Below are positions 34,572 to 47,289 of a DNA stretch of 64,000 nucleotides, in pieces. How positions within the stretch are numbered: position 1 is the stretch's first letter; each line of letters begins with the position of its first letter. The notes beneath the pieces were generated by a model. That model was not told where the DNA came from. It made no database searches and saw only the letters and a program-made list of their open reading frames with translations. The stretch comes from Sindora glabra (lineage: Eukaryota > Streptophyta > Magnoliopsida > Fabales > Fabaceae). The stretch spans positions 28,213,150 through 28,277,149 of the forward strand of contig CM035233.1 of NCBI GenBank assembly GCA_020226215.1, in the 5' to 3' direction. A program made the position numbers and the translations under genes.

Positions 34572-36367
34572 TGAACGGTCTTGCACGCAGGATGTGGGTG
34601 ATTCTAAAACTTCTATAGCAAAAGATAGAGCATTGGAATTTCAAAAGGAAATTCAGCTAAAAAAATATTGAAAGCATTTCATCGTGGGAAAAATTTTAAG
34701 TAGATAGAAGAAAATGTTAATAGGCATCTCAGGAGTAATCAAAAGATATTTTTACAAGATGATTACAGGAAAAATTTATAAATTGTGCTTTTGTAGATCT
34801 TTCTAAATTGCGTTCATTTTAAAATGTTTGTTATGATATTTGAGGAGTTTTAAAATTTAGAATGGATACTAAATTTTATAATTATTAGATTAAAATTATT
34901 TAATTATAATTATTTATTTTTTAATAAATATGATTAAATCATTTTAATTTAACAATTTTTAATATTACCGTATCATTTAAGCTTTCAAAACTTCAAAGGC
35001 ATCATAAAATTCACCTCATTTTAAATCTAAGATTAACTTTTTTGACTTCTAATAAGTGCAATATTGTTATTTAATAAGTTATTTTTAATCATTTAACTCT
35101 TCTACCAAATTAAATAAAAAATTAGTATTTTTATCCTTTTCTTTTTATTCATTTTTCATATATTCAACTAATAAATGAAAATTTATTTTTTTTTACACCT
35201 CATTTTTATATGTTTTCTTTCCACACTTTTTAAATCACACCCAAACATAAAGATAGCAAAATAAGCCAATTTGTCTTATATCAAGGAGCCTTTTGCTTTA
35301 TATGATGAATAATTTTTTGCAAAAAATTAATTTTTTTAAGAAGTAACTTCTCATGTAAATTTTTTTGTAAAGTACAAAGAGTTATTTGTTTAACATTAAA
35401 AAAAGTAATATTTTTTAAGAAGTAACTTTTTATATTTTTATTTGATTCAACTTTAAATTTTATAGAAAATATTAATAAAATAAGTATTATATACTTAATA
35501 TTATTATAATATAAATTAATAAATTTTAATTATTATTAATTAAATTGTATGAGAATAATTTTATATTTATATTTATAAATAATATAACAAGTAGAACTTA
35601 CTTGGAAGAGGCGGATAAACAACTTTCTATATTCCCTGAAAAGTAGAATTTTTTTTAAGTTCTATTTCTTATATTTTATTAAATAATAACAAATCAAACA
35701 ATTTATTTTATTTTTGAAAAAAAATAGCCATTTAATTTAACTCGATTGGCTACTATCAAATTTGATATTTTATGATGCATGGAATGTCATCTCGAATTTA
35801 CAGTTGAAATTAATCCCGTCTTGGATGAATTGGTAAGATTCTTGTGTCTTAGATAATTCACAAAGATTAGTTATTTTCAATCATCTACATCATACTTGAA
35901 TATCATCGGGTAAGGTTAGCTTTTTAGCTAAATGAAATTGAGCTTGATCCCCGATTGTTTGATATGCGAAGTTATTTGTATGTTTATTGAATAATCAAAC
36001 TCATCCAATTGTTTGATATATGGGACTGAACTTGAGCTGGTTTGCTTAATTCTAGGGCTGGATCTAGAAAAAAATATTATGGAGCAATTTTTTTATTTTT
36101 CATTGAATCAATATTATTTAATAAATTGTATGTTATAATTTTTAAGCTAAGTTCTGTAACTATAATTCTTAAAGAGGGTTAAAGATAATTTTTTCAAAAA
36201 AAATTTTACGTGCTAAATTTTGTATAAGTATAAACAAATTATGTTTTAACTACTTAGTTTTATATAAATTATTATAAGTAAAACAACAATCAGGAATATA
36301 CATGTTAAAAGTCATCATTAAATTTCTCTCCATTTATTGTTTGCATAGAAGATTTGCTAGTGTCACG
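34572..36367. other. Intergenic sequence, nothing recognised
   Basis: AT-rich. The first ~200 bp could still belong to the 3' region of the peptide gene. The sequence at 35740-36060 has mixed composition but no readable frame. Confidence 0.5.
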
Positions 36368-36467
36368 NNNNNNNNNNNNNNNNNNNNNNNNNNNNNNNNN
36401 NNNNNNNNNNNNNNNNNNNNNNNNNNNNNNNNNNNNNNNNNNNNNNNNNNNNNNNNNNNNNNNNNNN
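36368..36467. other. Assembly gap (100 N)
   Basis: Exactly 100 N bases, the conventional placeholder for a gap of unknown size. Any frame reading through it is meaningless. Confidence 0.99.
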
Positions 36468-37896
36468 TAACTATGTTTTTAGTTTTGTATGAATAATACC
36501 AATGTGATGTTTTTGTAAAATAATTAAAATCCTCTATCATTTATATAATAGAGATGTTGTGAAAAAATTTGGTGATAACTAGTAATCATTTAAATTAAAA
36601 AAGGGCTTTTATTGCAATTACTCATATACTATCCTATTTTAAAATTCATGATTTTGGTACTATGTGAATAGCACTTGAAGGTGAGGAAATTGTAAGAAAA
36701 TTGATCTTTATGTGTAATAATGTGTTAGAAACATTAGACAAAATTTTGGTAAAAATTTGAGTTAATTTAGGAGCATAAAAGACACCAAACCTTGGGAGTA
36801 TTCATACTATCCAACAAGCTAAATTTTAATACTTCTTATAGTGATATATTTGATGAGGCTTGACTATAATCAATAATCATTCAAAAAAGTTAAGTGTTGT
36901 TATTATCTTGATTGGAAAGGCTATATATCAACCTTGGATATTATGATATGCGATGATGAAAGTTGTATACATGAGAATATCAAATTTTGCTAACAAGACT
37001 CTTATGAAATAGCTAGTATTTTGACCATATCCAATGAAATGTGTAATTGATGCTATAAGCAACATCTTATTGTTGCTCATCTTGAATATCATATATAAGG
37101 GAGATATGTATCCTTTATAAAGAAGGAAAGGTGTGATAAAGGTTGAAGGGATAAGCTTAGTGGCCTTGTGCCTAGGGTGATGGAGGTAAGGATAGACCGA
37201 AGATATAAGGGGAAACTTGTATACTAACTATTTCCATTCTCTTTAGCAAACTTTGAAAACATGATACATAAGAGCTTTAATCAATTACTATTTGACACTG
37301 TTATATATCTAAACTATTATAGTGAAAACTATATAGAAAAAGAAAAAGAGTAGCCATTTATTGAGTATTTCAATGCTCACACTCCTTTGATTGAATTTTC
37401 ATTTACAAATACGGAGCATGAATCTCACAAAGATGATTGACATCTATATGCAAACCTTCCTCTCGCTTTTAGAAACCTTCCATATAGTATTTTATGGTGT
37501 CTTATTAGAAGTTTTACCTTTTGATAGTAATTATGTATAGAGTTATGTTTTAAAAAATTTTACATTCTTGTATAAATATCTTCAGTATATGTAAATTATG
37601 TTTTGAACTTTCTTATATATATGTGTAATTAGTATTATTTTCTATAAATGCTTATTTATGTTCTTAATAAAGTTATTAAAGTAGATGAGTAAAACATGTA
37701 TTGAAAGCTTGTGAAGATAACTAGTTAATATATTAATACTAATCAAATATCTTTGCATCAATTGTTGTATTTGAGAATCAAATTATGACACATCCATAAG
37801 GGGATCAACCTCAATCTCCATAATCAACATCCATAAAAATGGAAAAAATTAATGTAATTATTATGATACTTAAAATTATATACTCAACAAACTTTG
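36468..37896. other. Unassigned sequence, possibly decayed gypsy element
   Basis: No intact frame is visible. Because a gypsy RNase H remnant follows directly, part of this stretch may be the decayed upstream pol, but I could not recognise an RT motif. Confidence 0.4.
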
Positions 37897-38027
37897 AAAT
37901 ACATATTTGATTAAAAGGAACTGAATTTAAGGCAATGAAGATGGATGAAACTTGTTAAAGGTTATAATTGCACCATCCACTACCACCTAGTAAAGCAAAT
38001 GCAAAAATAGATGCATTAAGTAGAAAA
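37897..38027 (+). pseudogene. Ty3/gypsy RNase H remnant
   Basis: The plus strand reads KYIFD*KELNLRQ*RWMKLV then KGYNCTIHYH and, after a frameshift, SKANAKIDALSRK. This is the well-known C-terminal RNase H signature of plant gypsy pol (QKELNLRQRRW...YHPGKAN..ADALSRK). Both stops (TAA for the Gln codon, TGA for the Arg codon) are single C-to-T changes. The remnant is cut at 38027 by the start of the next retrotransposon, so the integrase part is displaced or lost. Confidence 0.8.
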
Positions 38028-40306
38028 TGTTGGTTACTATTTAGAAAAATAGTTTTAAAAACTGATTTGGTTAGAGAATGAGTTTTTATAAATTTATTCT
38101 TTTGAAATCTCTAATTGACTTTTCTAAAATACAATACAATGGTGATAAATAGGATTGAACACTGATGACAATATGTATAAAAACATTATGTTAAGAAGAT
38201 TACTAAATGTTATTAAAGAAGACACCAACACAAGGTCTTCAAACTATTATTCCAAGATCTTCTAAATTACATGTCAAGGATGAACATATAAAGTGTGGGG
38301 CCCTTAAGTATTATACAAGAAGAACAAAAAATTGTTAAAACTAATAATTTCAAAATTAAGGATCAAGAACAATTTAGAAAATAAATTGTTCGCTTAAATT
38401 TTTGAATTTCTCTTTGAAATCTCATAAAGTTTCATTAATGTTTGAAACTCTCTTTGGAAAACTAAAACTTTAAAACCCTTTCCAAATTCCTTAAAGAATT
38501 TCAAATCTATCAAAACTTTAGGGAATTTGGAAAGAGTTTCAGATCTATTGAAACTTTAAGGTTTCAATTTTCATGTGAAGGAATTTGGAAAGAGTTTCAA
38601 ATCTGAAACTCTTTCCAAATTCCTTATCCTTTGAAAACTAAAACCCTAATCTATTGTCATCCTAAAACATCCTTACTCAGAATGTCACATTAAAGCTCAT
38701 AATATCCCATTAAGAATCATAGCATCTCATTAATGCTAATAATGTTACATCAAGCTAATGATAGCTCATTAAGGCCAATAAATCTCATTAACACACATAA
38801 TACATTACTAAGATTCATGATTTTCATATTTCAAATATCCCTACTAGGATATTTCCTACTCGAAAATATATCTCTAATTAATATTTGAAATATATTATAT
38901 TATTAAAAAACTTATTTATTGGATATTCCTAATTTAGATATATCTCCAATAAATATTTAAAAATAAAATATTATTTCTATCAAATTTTTAATTTGATTTT
39001 GTTCAATATATTAAATAATCCAAATCATATCTAATAAAATTTTATCTAAATCATATTTTTAACTTTTTAGATAATTATCTAGGAGAAAATTAAAAATTAG
39101 TATTCTAAAAATTAACTCTCATTATCTATTTATACTAGGTCATAGAGACTAACCCAATGATTGAGTTATACATGTATTTTCATATATTAATCTAATAATC
39201 TTTTCTGAACTAACTTCATCTAATAGTAGTATATACATGACCTTAAACTAATCTAGGGATCTTATGCATACATATATAATTGGTTCCCAAATAATTCAAT
39301 AATTTAATTATTTAATTTTAGTAACTCTTCTATTATGAAACTAAAACTACACTCTAATTATATACATATTTGTTTAGATAAAAAATTAAAACAAATTGGC
39401 AGTTTCCTCAAACTATATTCCCATGCCACATTAACTCTTTACTTATACTCCTTTATATATCATTCAATTAAATTTATAAAATTAATTTAATTTATCTTAG
39501 TACATATTGATTTTGCTAATAATTATTTATAAACTTTCTTGTAATATAATTACAATTGACATGCTTAGGTTTAAGACTAATGATTAAGTATCGAAATCTA
39601 CTAAGATTGTTATATTACTAAATTCTATTTTTTTTTTGTGATAGTAGGAGTGATTAAACCACTAGATGCACACACACGAGGATCAGGAATTAAACCCTGG
39701 ATGTAGTGAAAGGCGTAAAGCCTTCAAGGGATATTGGATGCTATTTAAGCCAAATGCTTTTGGCACCAAATTCTATTTTTGTTATATCATAATTATATTC
39801 TTAGTAATATATATTAACCTCAAATTAAGAGTATATTGACCCATAATTGAGTCTTACTCATTTATGACTCAAATATGATTATATGTATAAAAGTATAATT
39901 ATATATAACTTAAAATTTAGAGTAAAGCAAATTAATGTCTATAAATTTCCTTCTATCTTGACAATAGTCATATGGATTTCATTTTTTATCCTATTTGTTA
40001 TACCAAGTATATCTATAAGTTTTATATGATCAAAATAATACATATATTCCAAAATTTATAATAGCATTAATAAAGTACCATACTTTATCAATACACACCA
40101 AATAATAATTTTATTAATTGTAAATAACATTTGCTTAAATCTTCTATGAATCTATATTATGATCACATGAGTATATATTATACAATTAACTAGACCTTTA
40201 TTCAATTTTATACAAAATAAGCATTTAGGAAAATGCTTATAATTATTTGTCTTAAGAATGAAATAACTCATAAAAGCTAACTACTTTTATGAGTTCATTC
40301 CTACTA
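38028..40306 (-). repeat. LTR 1 of the array
   Basis: On the plus strand it starts TGTTGGTTACTATTTAG and ends ATTCCTACTA. The 2279-bp length includes a SINE and its target duplication; without them it is ~2.13 kb, like the other two. It is followed by a weak polypurine tract (plus-strand CCCACTATCTCTTAAAG). Confidence 0.85.
39628..39767 (-). mobile_element. tRNA-derived SINE
   Basis: On the minus strand it begins GGTGCCAAAAGCATTTGG and ends in poly(A). The A-box-like TGGCTTAAATAG and B-box-like GGTTTAATTCC mark an internal RNA polymerase III promoter. The 13-bp target duplication AAATTCTATTTTT lies at 39620-39632 and 39768-39780 and overlaps the T run. LTR 2 and LTR 3 show the empty site. 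A second, older copy is at 26279-26421. Confidence 0.88.
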
Positions 40307-43057
40307 ATTTCCCACTATCTCTTAAAGCAGCTAGGGAATCTCCTTTATCCAAATAGATTGTAAGTGCTAGTTAAAAGATAGCTCACATCCAATATTATTT
40401 GAATTATCAATTAATACTTTGGTTATGTCTTTCAATTTTCCATGTTGCATTATATCTTATACAAAGCTCATTTGTACTTTGAATATCTTAGTTTCTTTGG
40501 TTATGCCACTAACTTATTATGTAACTATAATAATAATTTAATGACAAATGATTTTCACCACTAAAAATAATATCAAGTTCTTGTTAGGAAATTTTCTGGA
40601 GTCGTACAATTAATATTCAATATTTAGATGACTAAATCTTTAGTTTCCTTTTAAAAGGCCATAGAGCTTGCTTTATTCTTTTCTAGACTCCCACTTCCTA
40701 ATTTAAGTTGGAATGTTGACTTTCTTGAATCTATATTCAATAGTGACAATATAGAATTCATAGTCAATCTTATTCTTATGCCTTTGGTTTATATCCATTG
40801 ATCATGCTCATAACATATTTAAGAATACTAACATGTTGTGTTCAGACTTTCCAATTAAGAAATCTGTAATATAAGTTATATGTCTTAAATTTTTTTGTTT
40901 TCTTCAGAAGTTAAAATTCTAATTGAAAATTATATTTGAAAAGATGATTATATTTGAAAAGATGAAATCTCTTCGTTGGGTCTATCTTGCTTAACATAAC
41001 ATCAGTACCATCTTTATGCTATTTAGGATACATCGAGTTTCCTATTTACATGATCATGTAATAGCATGATCAATAAAACTCAATGTTACCCTACTCCTTT
41101 CATATTAAATAGCATTACAATCTATTTCTGGAGTTTTAATAATATTCTTACATTGTTCCTAAAGAGTAAATATTATCTCTATTCAAGATCTAAAACAAAC
41201 ATTATCATCTTATGCTTTTTGTTTACACATGGATCATTAATATTTTGATCAATATTATAAGTTTGATCAAGTCCAACATCCCATGACATTTATGCTTACT
41301 TCAATCCATAGATTGATATCTACAACTTGCATTCCATTTGCAATTTGACTTCTAAATGAACCCTTTTGGAGTAATTACATTTAAATAACTTTTTTTGTGT
41401 ATTCACTAAAATGCACAATTCCATCATTTGTTTCTTAATTCTCATAGTTGAAATTGAATGCAAATGAAATTGGTATTTTGATAGATCTCAAACACTTTAA
41501 CTTGATATAATAAATATTTGCTAGTCATAGATCTTATTCCTTATCTATCCATTACTTATTTTTTAATTCGTTATGAGTTTAGTCACTCTTTATTGGTTTT
41601 ATCTTTTTAATTGTCATTATAAGAATTGAACATAACTAGAATCTTGAGATTCCAATTATTGGTTTATAATTTTTTTAACAAGTCTTAGAATTCATTATAG
41701 TTTTTAGGATTATGAACTATATTCTTATGAGTCAGTCTATGTCCTAAACACATGATTTATGTAAAATTAATTACACTTGCACTATAACAAGGCTCTTTAT
41801 GTTGTCATTACACAAGTCAACATCCTTTATTATTGTTTATTCTAATTTTTACTTATTCAAGAATAAGTATAGAAATTCTAGAATTTATAATATGACTAAA
41901 AAGTCTCACAAGCATTGCTATGCTCTTTGGTTTGTTCTTCTTTATTTAATCCTTTTTTAAGAAAATAAATTTATATAAGAATTATTTTTTATCCTTTTCA
42001 CCTTTCTATGTGGAAGATTTTTAGCAAATGCATAATCTTCATAATTAAAAATCAATTTATAAAACTGACGACTTAATTTATAAATAGAAAACAAAAGAAG
42101 TTTCTATCTTATTTAGAACTCTATGGACATCTTTCAAAATTTATTGAAATTTATTTTATTAAAAATATTTATTGTAAAGTTTAAACCATTTCTTTAAAAA
42201 AGAAAATATAATGTTGAATCATTTACTATTGTTTAGACCATATCTAAGATAGTCTTTTCATTTTTTTTACACCTATTTAATAAGGTTACCTAGCTATAAG
42301 CATAAGAAATTCACTCTCATTGTTTCTTAAGTTTTTCTTATAGAGTATTTAATTTTTGAATGAATAAAAAATTCTTGTCAAGATAAATCTAATTATTTGT
42401 CAATCTTAAATCCTTTGAGTTTATCAAAATTCAAATTTAAGACTAATTATATATTTATACCCATTTTAAGAGTAATTATCAATTGAGTTAATGTAATAAT
42501 TTAAACTTCTATGATTTCTGTACATTGCTAATAGGCTCCATACAAGTGTATGGCCCATTTAGACTTGTACACTTGACATCTTCCATTGTAAATAAGGTAT
42601 TCATAAAGTGATGATCAAAATTTAATAGGTCTAAAGATCCACTTTTTGATCTTACTTTATATTCTCTTTTGGTTAATGTAATCATGCCTCTTAGGCATTA
42701 AACTTGAAATGAATATCTTTGGTGTAGTATAAATATCAACAAAAATTAAATAAATAGTAATCTATAGTTTTTCGAATAACCAAAATAATTACTAATTTTA
42801 TTTCAAAAATAAAACAAATTTGGAAAAATCAACTTTGTTTGTTACAATTGAAATAAAAACTAAACATTGTTAAACTTGAAAAACAATGTCCTAATCTCAT
42901 TGTTTTATAATTAGTTTATAATAAAGATTTATTCATCACTCTTTTGTCCAAGTATCCTTACTTATTCAAGCAAAAGGTAACTTTCCTTTTTGTAATCTTA
43001 TTTTCTATAGAACTAGTAATATATTGCTTTTTACTTAATCTTATCATTACTATATTT

Positions 43058-43690
43058 CTACTTCTTTCCTTTAACCTCAATATTGGTTGAAGAAATAACA
43101 ATCATAGCAGCCAATACAAAAGTCTTAACCTCTTCAAGCTGATTTATGAGTTTCAAATGAAAACACTTATCATTACTTGTATAATAACTTCTTTTTACCT
43201 CATTGTATGTATCAACCAATGATACAAGCATAAAAAAAATTTGCACTTAGTATCAACCATGCTCCAAACATGGTCACAAGCCATCATGTTAGGAGTTATC
43301 TTTAAACTAATAATGCATATAAGCTTATTTTTCTTTTCCTTGTCACTTTTAAAAAGAAAGAATTCAATGAGGTAATCAAAGATCTCACTAATTGTATTGT
43401 TACTCAAAACAATGTACTCTTAGCTTGTGGAGATAAAACCCAATACAATGAGCATAACAATGGCATTAGTATGAATCCATTAGCCATATTTTCCATATAG
43501 TTCTTCTTGATGATCTTTTGGCTTAGGTGGATAACTTTTGTTCATAACATACTTGTATTCTTTTAGAGTGAAAACATAAAAGACCTTTTTCTTCCATTTC
43601 ATATAGGCATCCAATCCATCAATGGTGAGCATGTTAATATAGAGATTATTAAGGATTCATTGTGGATCACTTATTTTTAATTTTGGAATA
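43058..43690 (-). pseudogene. UBN2-type gag remnant in internal A
   Basis: The minus-strand reading includes LDAYMKWKKKVFYVFTLKEY, then YPPKPKDHQEE, SEIFDYLIEFFLFKSDKEKK, and ISLKITPNMMACDHV with WSMVD. This order (WKKK, YPPKP, EIFD.L, DHV..MV) matches plant retrotransposon gag of the UBN2 type. Stops at several points, for example after GKYG, show that it is dead. Confidence 0.7.
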
Positions 43691-44853
43691 AAACAAGCAT
43701 AAAAAATTAAATAATTAATAACTCTATAATAAAATTAAACATATAAGTAATGATGCAAATAAAACCATGCATCACTTTTATTGCAATGATAATCTAGTAC
43801 CTAGTTAAACAAGTTATCCTTATACAAATCATGCTCTTACTAGTTAGACTTTAACTACATTAGATTAATTCTCTCAAAATAAGTTTAGCATGTCCTAAAA
43901 TTAATATCATTTATCCTTTTATGGCCTTGGAATTAATTAATAGAGCTTCTTAGGAAGGTTAATAACTAATTCTTAGTTAAGTGTAATAACCATTATTTAA
44001 ATATAGTGCTCTTACTAACATAGTCAACTTAAGCATACGTATTTTAGCATAGATATTTCTATTTTATCCAATAGGGATCCAATTTGGGGGTGCCAATATG
44101 TTTATATTACAATGGCCTAACAATGGAGCCCATAGATGTATAATCCTAAATGTACCCTTTCCTATTGAATATTTTCAAAATTTAATTTATGATCACGTGT
44201 AATATTTTCTAAAATAATAATATTTAAATATCATAATATATATGTATCATGATGCACAAAATGGGACAACTTAAATCTATATGGCAATGTTTAAGAATCA
44301 CATATAGCAGTATAATTAATCACATGAATAGTTTTCAGTCATGGTTTCCATGAAATGAAAAAAAAATAGTAATGAATTGTCTTTTTTTCTCTAAATTGCT
44401 TGCTAGGATCTAGTTCAAAATTAAATTACAAGCCTCTTTGGATTTTAGGGTTTAATTCTTATCCAACAAAAAAATTATAGGTGAATACAAAAAAAGAATT
44501 TAATATATATTGCTCTTTACCACCTTTCTACACTTTCCACTTCTTGTAGCTACCAAAACTGAAAACTACATAAATAGTTCCTAAGCTAAAATTCACTTAT
44601 AAAAATCTAGGAAAAATAAAGTGCAAAAATAAATCAAAAGGGAAGCATGGAAATATAGGAACTTCTTTTGTCGCAAACCTAAAAGTGAAAAACAAGCAAA
44701 TATCTACCATGAATTGTAGCAAACAATTATTCTAAAACCAAAAAGTACCATAATATTAAACATTCACCATAGCAAATTATCTAACACATGTATAGTACAT
44801 AAAATTAGAGAGAATGTAGATAACAAAATATTCATATATACAAATTATAAGCT

Positions 44854-44866
44854 TACTCTTATACCA
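44854..44866 (-). other. Decayed primer-binding site next to LTR 2
   Basis: The minus strand reads TGGTATAAGAGTAA, which differs from the intact TGGTATCAGAGCAA found next to LTR 3 by two substitutions. Confidence 0.7.
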
Positions 44867-44868
44867 AT

Positions 44869-46926
44869 TTTTTATTACCATTTAGAAAAATAGTTCTAAA
44901 AACTAATTTGGTTAAAAAATAAGTTTTTAAAAATTTATTCTTTTGAAATTCTAATCAATTTTTCTAAAATACAACACAATAGAAATAAATAGGATCGAAC
45001 ACTTATGATTATATATATATAAATACTATGTTAAGAAGATTATAAACTATTTTTGAAAAATATGCTAAGACAAGATCTTCAAACTACCATCCATAAGATC
45101 TTCCAAACCATATCTCAAGAATAGACATATAGGATGTAGGTCCTTAAGTACAATACATGATGAATAAAAGATTGTTAGAATTAATAAATTCAAATTTAAG
45201 CACCAAGAACAATTTAACAAAAGTAATTATTCACTTAATTTTTTTAATTTCTCTTTGAAATCTAATAAAGTTTCAATAGGTTTGAAACTACTTCCAAGTT
45301 CCCTCATATAAAAAATGGAACCTCAGAGTTTTGATAGTTCTAAAACTCTCTTCAAATTCCCTATCTCTTGAAAATTTAAACCTTAGAATCTTATTTATAG
45401 AGGAGGAATTTGACAAAAGAAAACTATATCTATTGTTATCCCAAAATGTTATCACTTATAATGTTAGATTAAGATACATAATGTTCTATTGAGAATCATA
45501 AAATATCATTAAAGTCAATAATCTTACATTAAACTCATGATGACTCATTTAGACCACTAAATCTCATTAAGTCAAATAATACACCATTAAGATTCATGAT
45601 TTTTCAAATTTTAAGTATTCCTAATTGGATATTTTCTATTTGAAAAAATATATTTCCAATTAAAATTTGAAATATATTTGATTATTAAAAACTCATTTGT
45701 TGGATATTCTTGATTTGGAATATATCTCCAATACATATTTAAAAAATCAAATATTATCTTTGTTAGATTCCTAATATGATTTTATTTAATAAATTAAATA
45801 ATCCAAATCATATTTGATACATTTTTATCGAAATCATATTTTTAACTTCTAGATAATTGTTCAGAAGAATATTCTAAAAATTAGTATTTTTGAAAGCTAA
45901 CTCTCATTATCTAATAATACTAGGCCACATGCATGGATCCAATGACTAGGTCATGCATTTGTTTCCATATATTAGTTTAATAAAATTTTCTCAACTAGCC
46001 TGATTTAATAGTAGTATATATATGGCCTAAAGCTAGTTCAAGGATCTTACAAGTACATATGTAATTGGCTCCAAAATAATTAAATATTTTAATCATTTGA
46101 TTTTAGTGATCTTTCCATTATGGAACTAAAACTACACTCCAATTATATGTGCCTTTATTCAAATGAAAACCTAAACGAATTGGCAATTTCCTTAAGTTGT
46201 ATTCCTATGCCATATTAATTCATTGCTTACTTTTGTATAATATTTGATTAAATTGATAAAATTAATTTAAATTATCTTATTACTTAGTGGTTTCTCTAAT
46301 GATCATTGACTAGCTTTCTTCTAATTTAATTAGAATTGATGTGCTTAGGCCTAAGATTTATGATTAAGTATTGAAATCCACTAAGACTATTATACCACTA
46401 AATTCTATATTTGTCATACCATAATTATATTTTTAGTAAATATATCAATACCAAATTATAGATTATATTGACTAGCAATTAAATCTCACTCATTTGCAAC
46501 TCAAATGTGATTATATCTATAAAAGTTTAATTATATATAACTTAAGATTTATAGTAAAGCAAATTAATGCCTATGAATTATCTTAGCAATAGTAATATGG
46601 ATTTCATATAATCTTATTTGATATACCAAGGGTATTTGTAAATTTTAAATGACAAAGATAAGCTATATATTCCAAAATTTACAACACATTAATAAAGTCC
46701 TTAACTTTATTAATACAATGTGAATAACAACTTTATTAATTATAAGTAACTTGTATTTATATCTTCTAGGAATCTATATTATGATCACATGAATATATAT
46801 TATACAATTAATTGGACCTTTATTCAATTTTTGTACAAAATAAGTATTAAGAACAATATTTGTTATTTCTATTAAAAATGAAATAACTTACAAAAGCCAA
46901 TTACTTTTATGAGCTCATTCCTAACA
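44869..46926 (-). repeat. LTR 2 of the array (shared)
   Basis: 2058 bp, aligned with LTR 1 and LTR 3. It serves as right LTR of copy A and left LTR of copy B. Its right end ...CATTCCTAACA joins internal B at a non-standard point, without a polypurine tract. Confidence 0.85.
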
Positions 46927-47289
46927 ATATAAAATTCATAGTCAATCTTATTCTTATGCCTTTGGTTGATATTTGCTAATCATGCTTATAATATATTTAG
47001 GAATATTGATATGTGTTCAAACCTTCCATGTGAGAAATCTATAACAAAAGTAATATTTCTCAAATGTTTATTTTCTTCAAAAGTTGAAATTCTGATTGAA
47101 AGTTACATTTGAAAATATGAAATCTTTTCTTAGGGTTTCTCTTGCTTGACACAACACAAGTACCTTCTCTATGTTATTTAGGATACATCAAGTTTCTAAT
47201 TTACTTGAACATTCAATAGCACGATCAATAAAACTTAATATTACCCTAATCTTTTTAATTAAATTGTATTACAATCTATTTTTTAAGTG

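Larger units (their letters stand above)
40307..44868 (-). mobile_element. Internal region A of the array
   Basis: About 4.56 kb with no large insertion, so it is the best reference for the family. The gag-like part lies near 43050-43690 and a decayed pol is presumed at 40400-42900. The region near 42540-42600 is followed in copies B and C by homologous sequence. Short open frames such as 41066-41248 (+) are antisense noise. Confidence 0.7.

Noticed and set aside
36302..36540. Open frames crossing the N run
   Set aside because: They exist only because N bases hide stops; the gap size is unknown.
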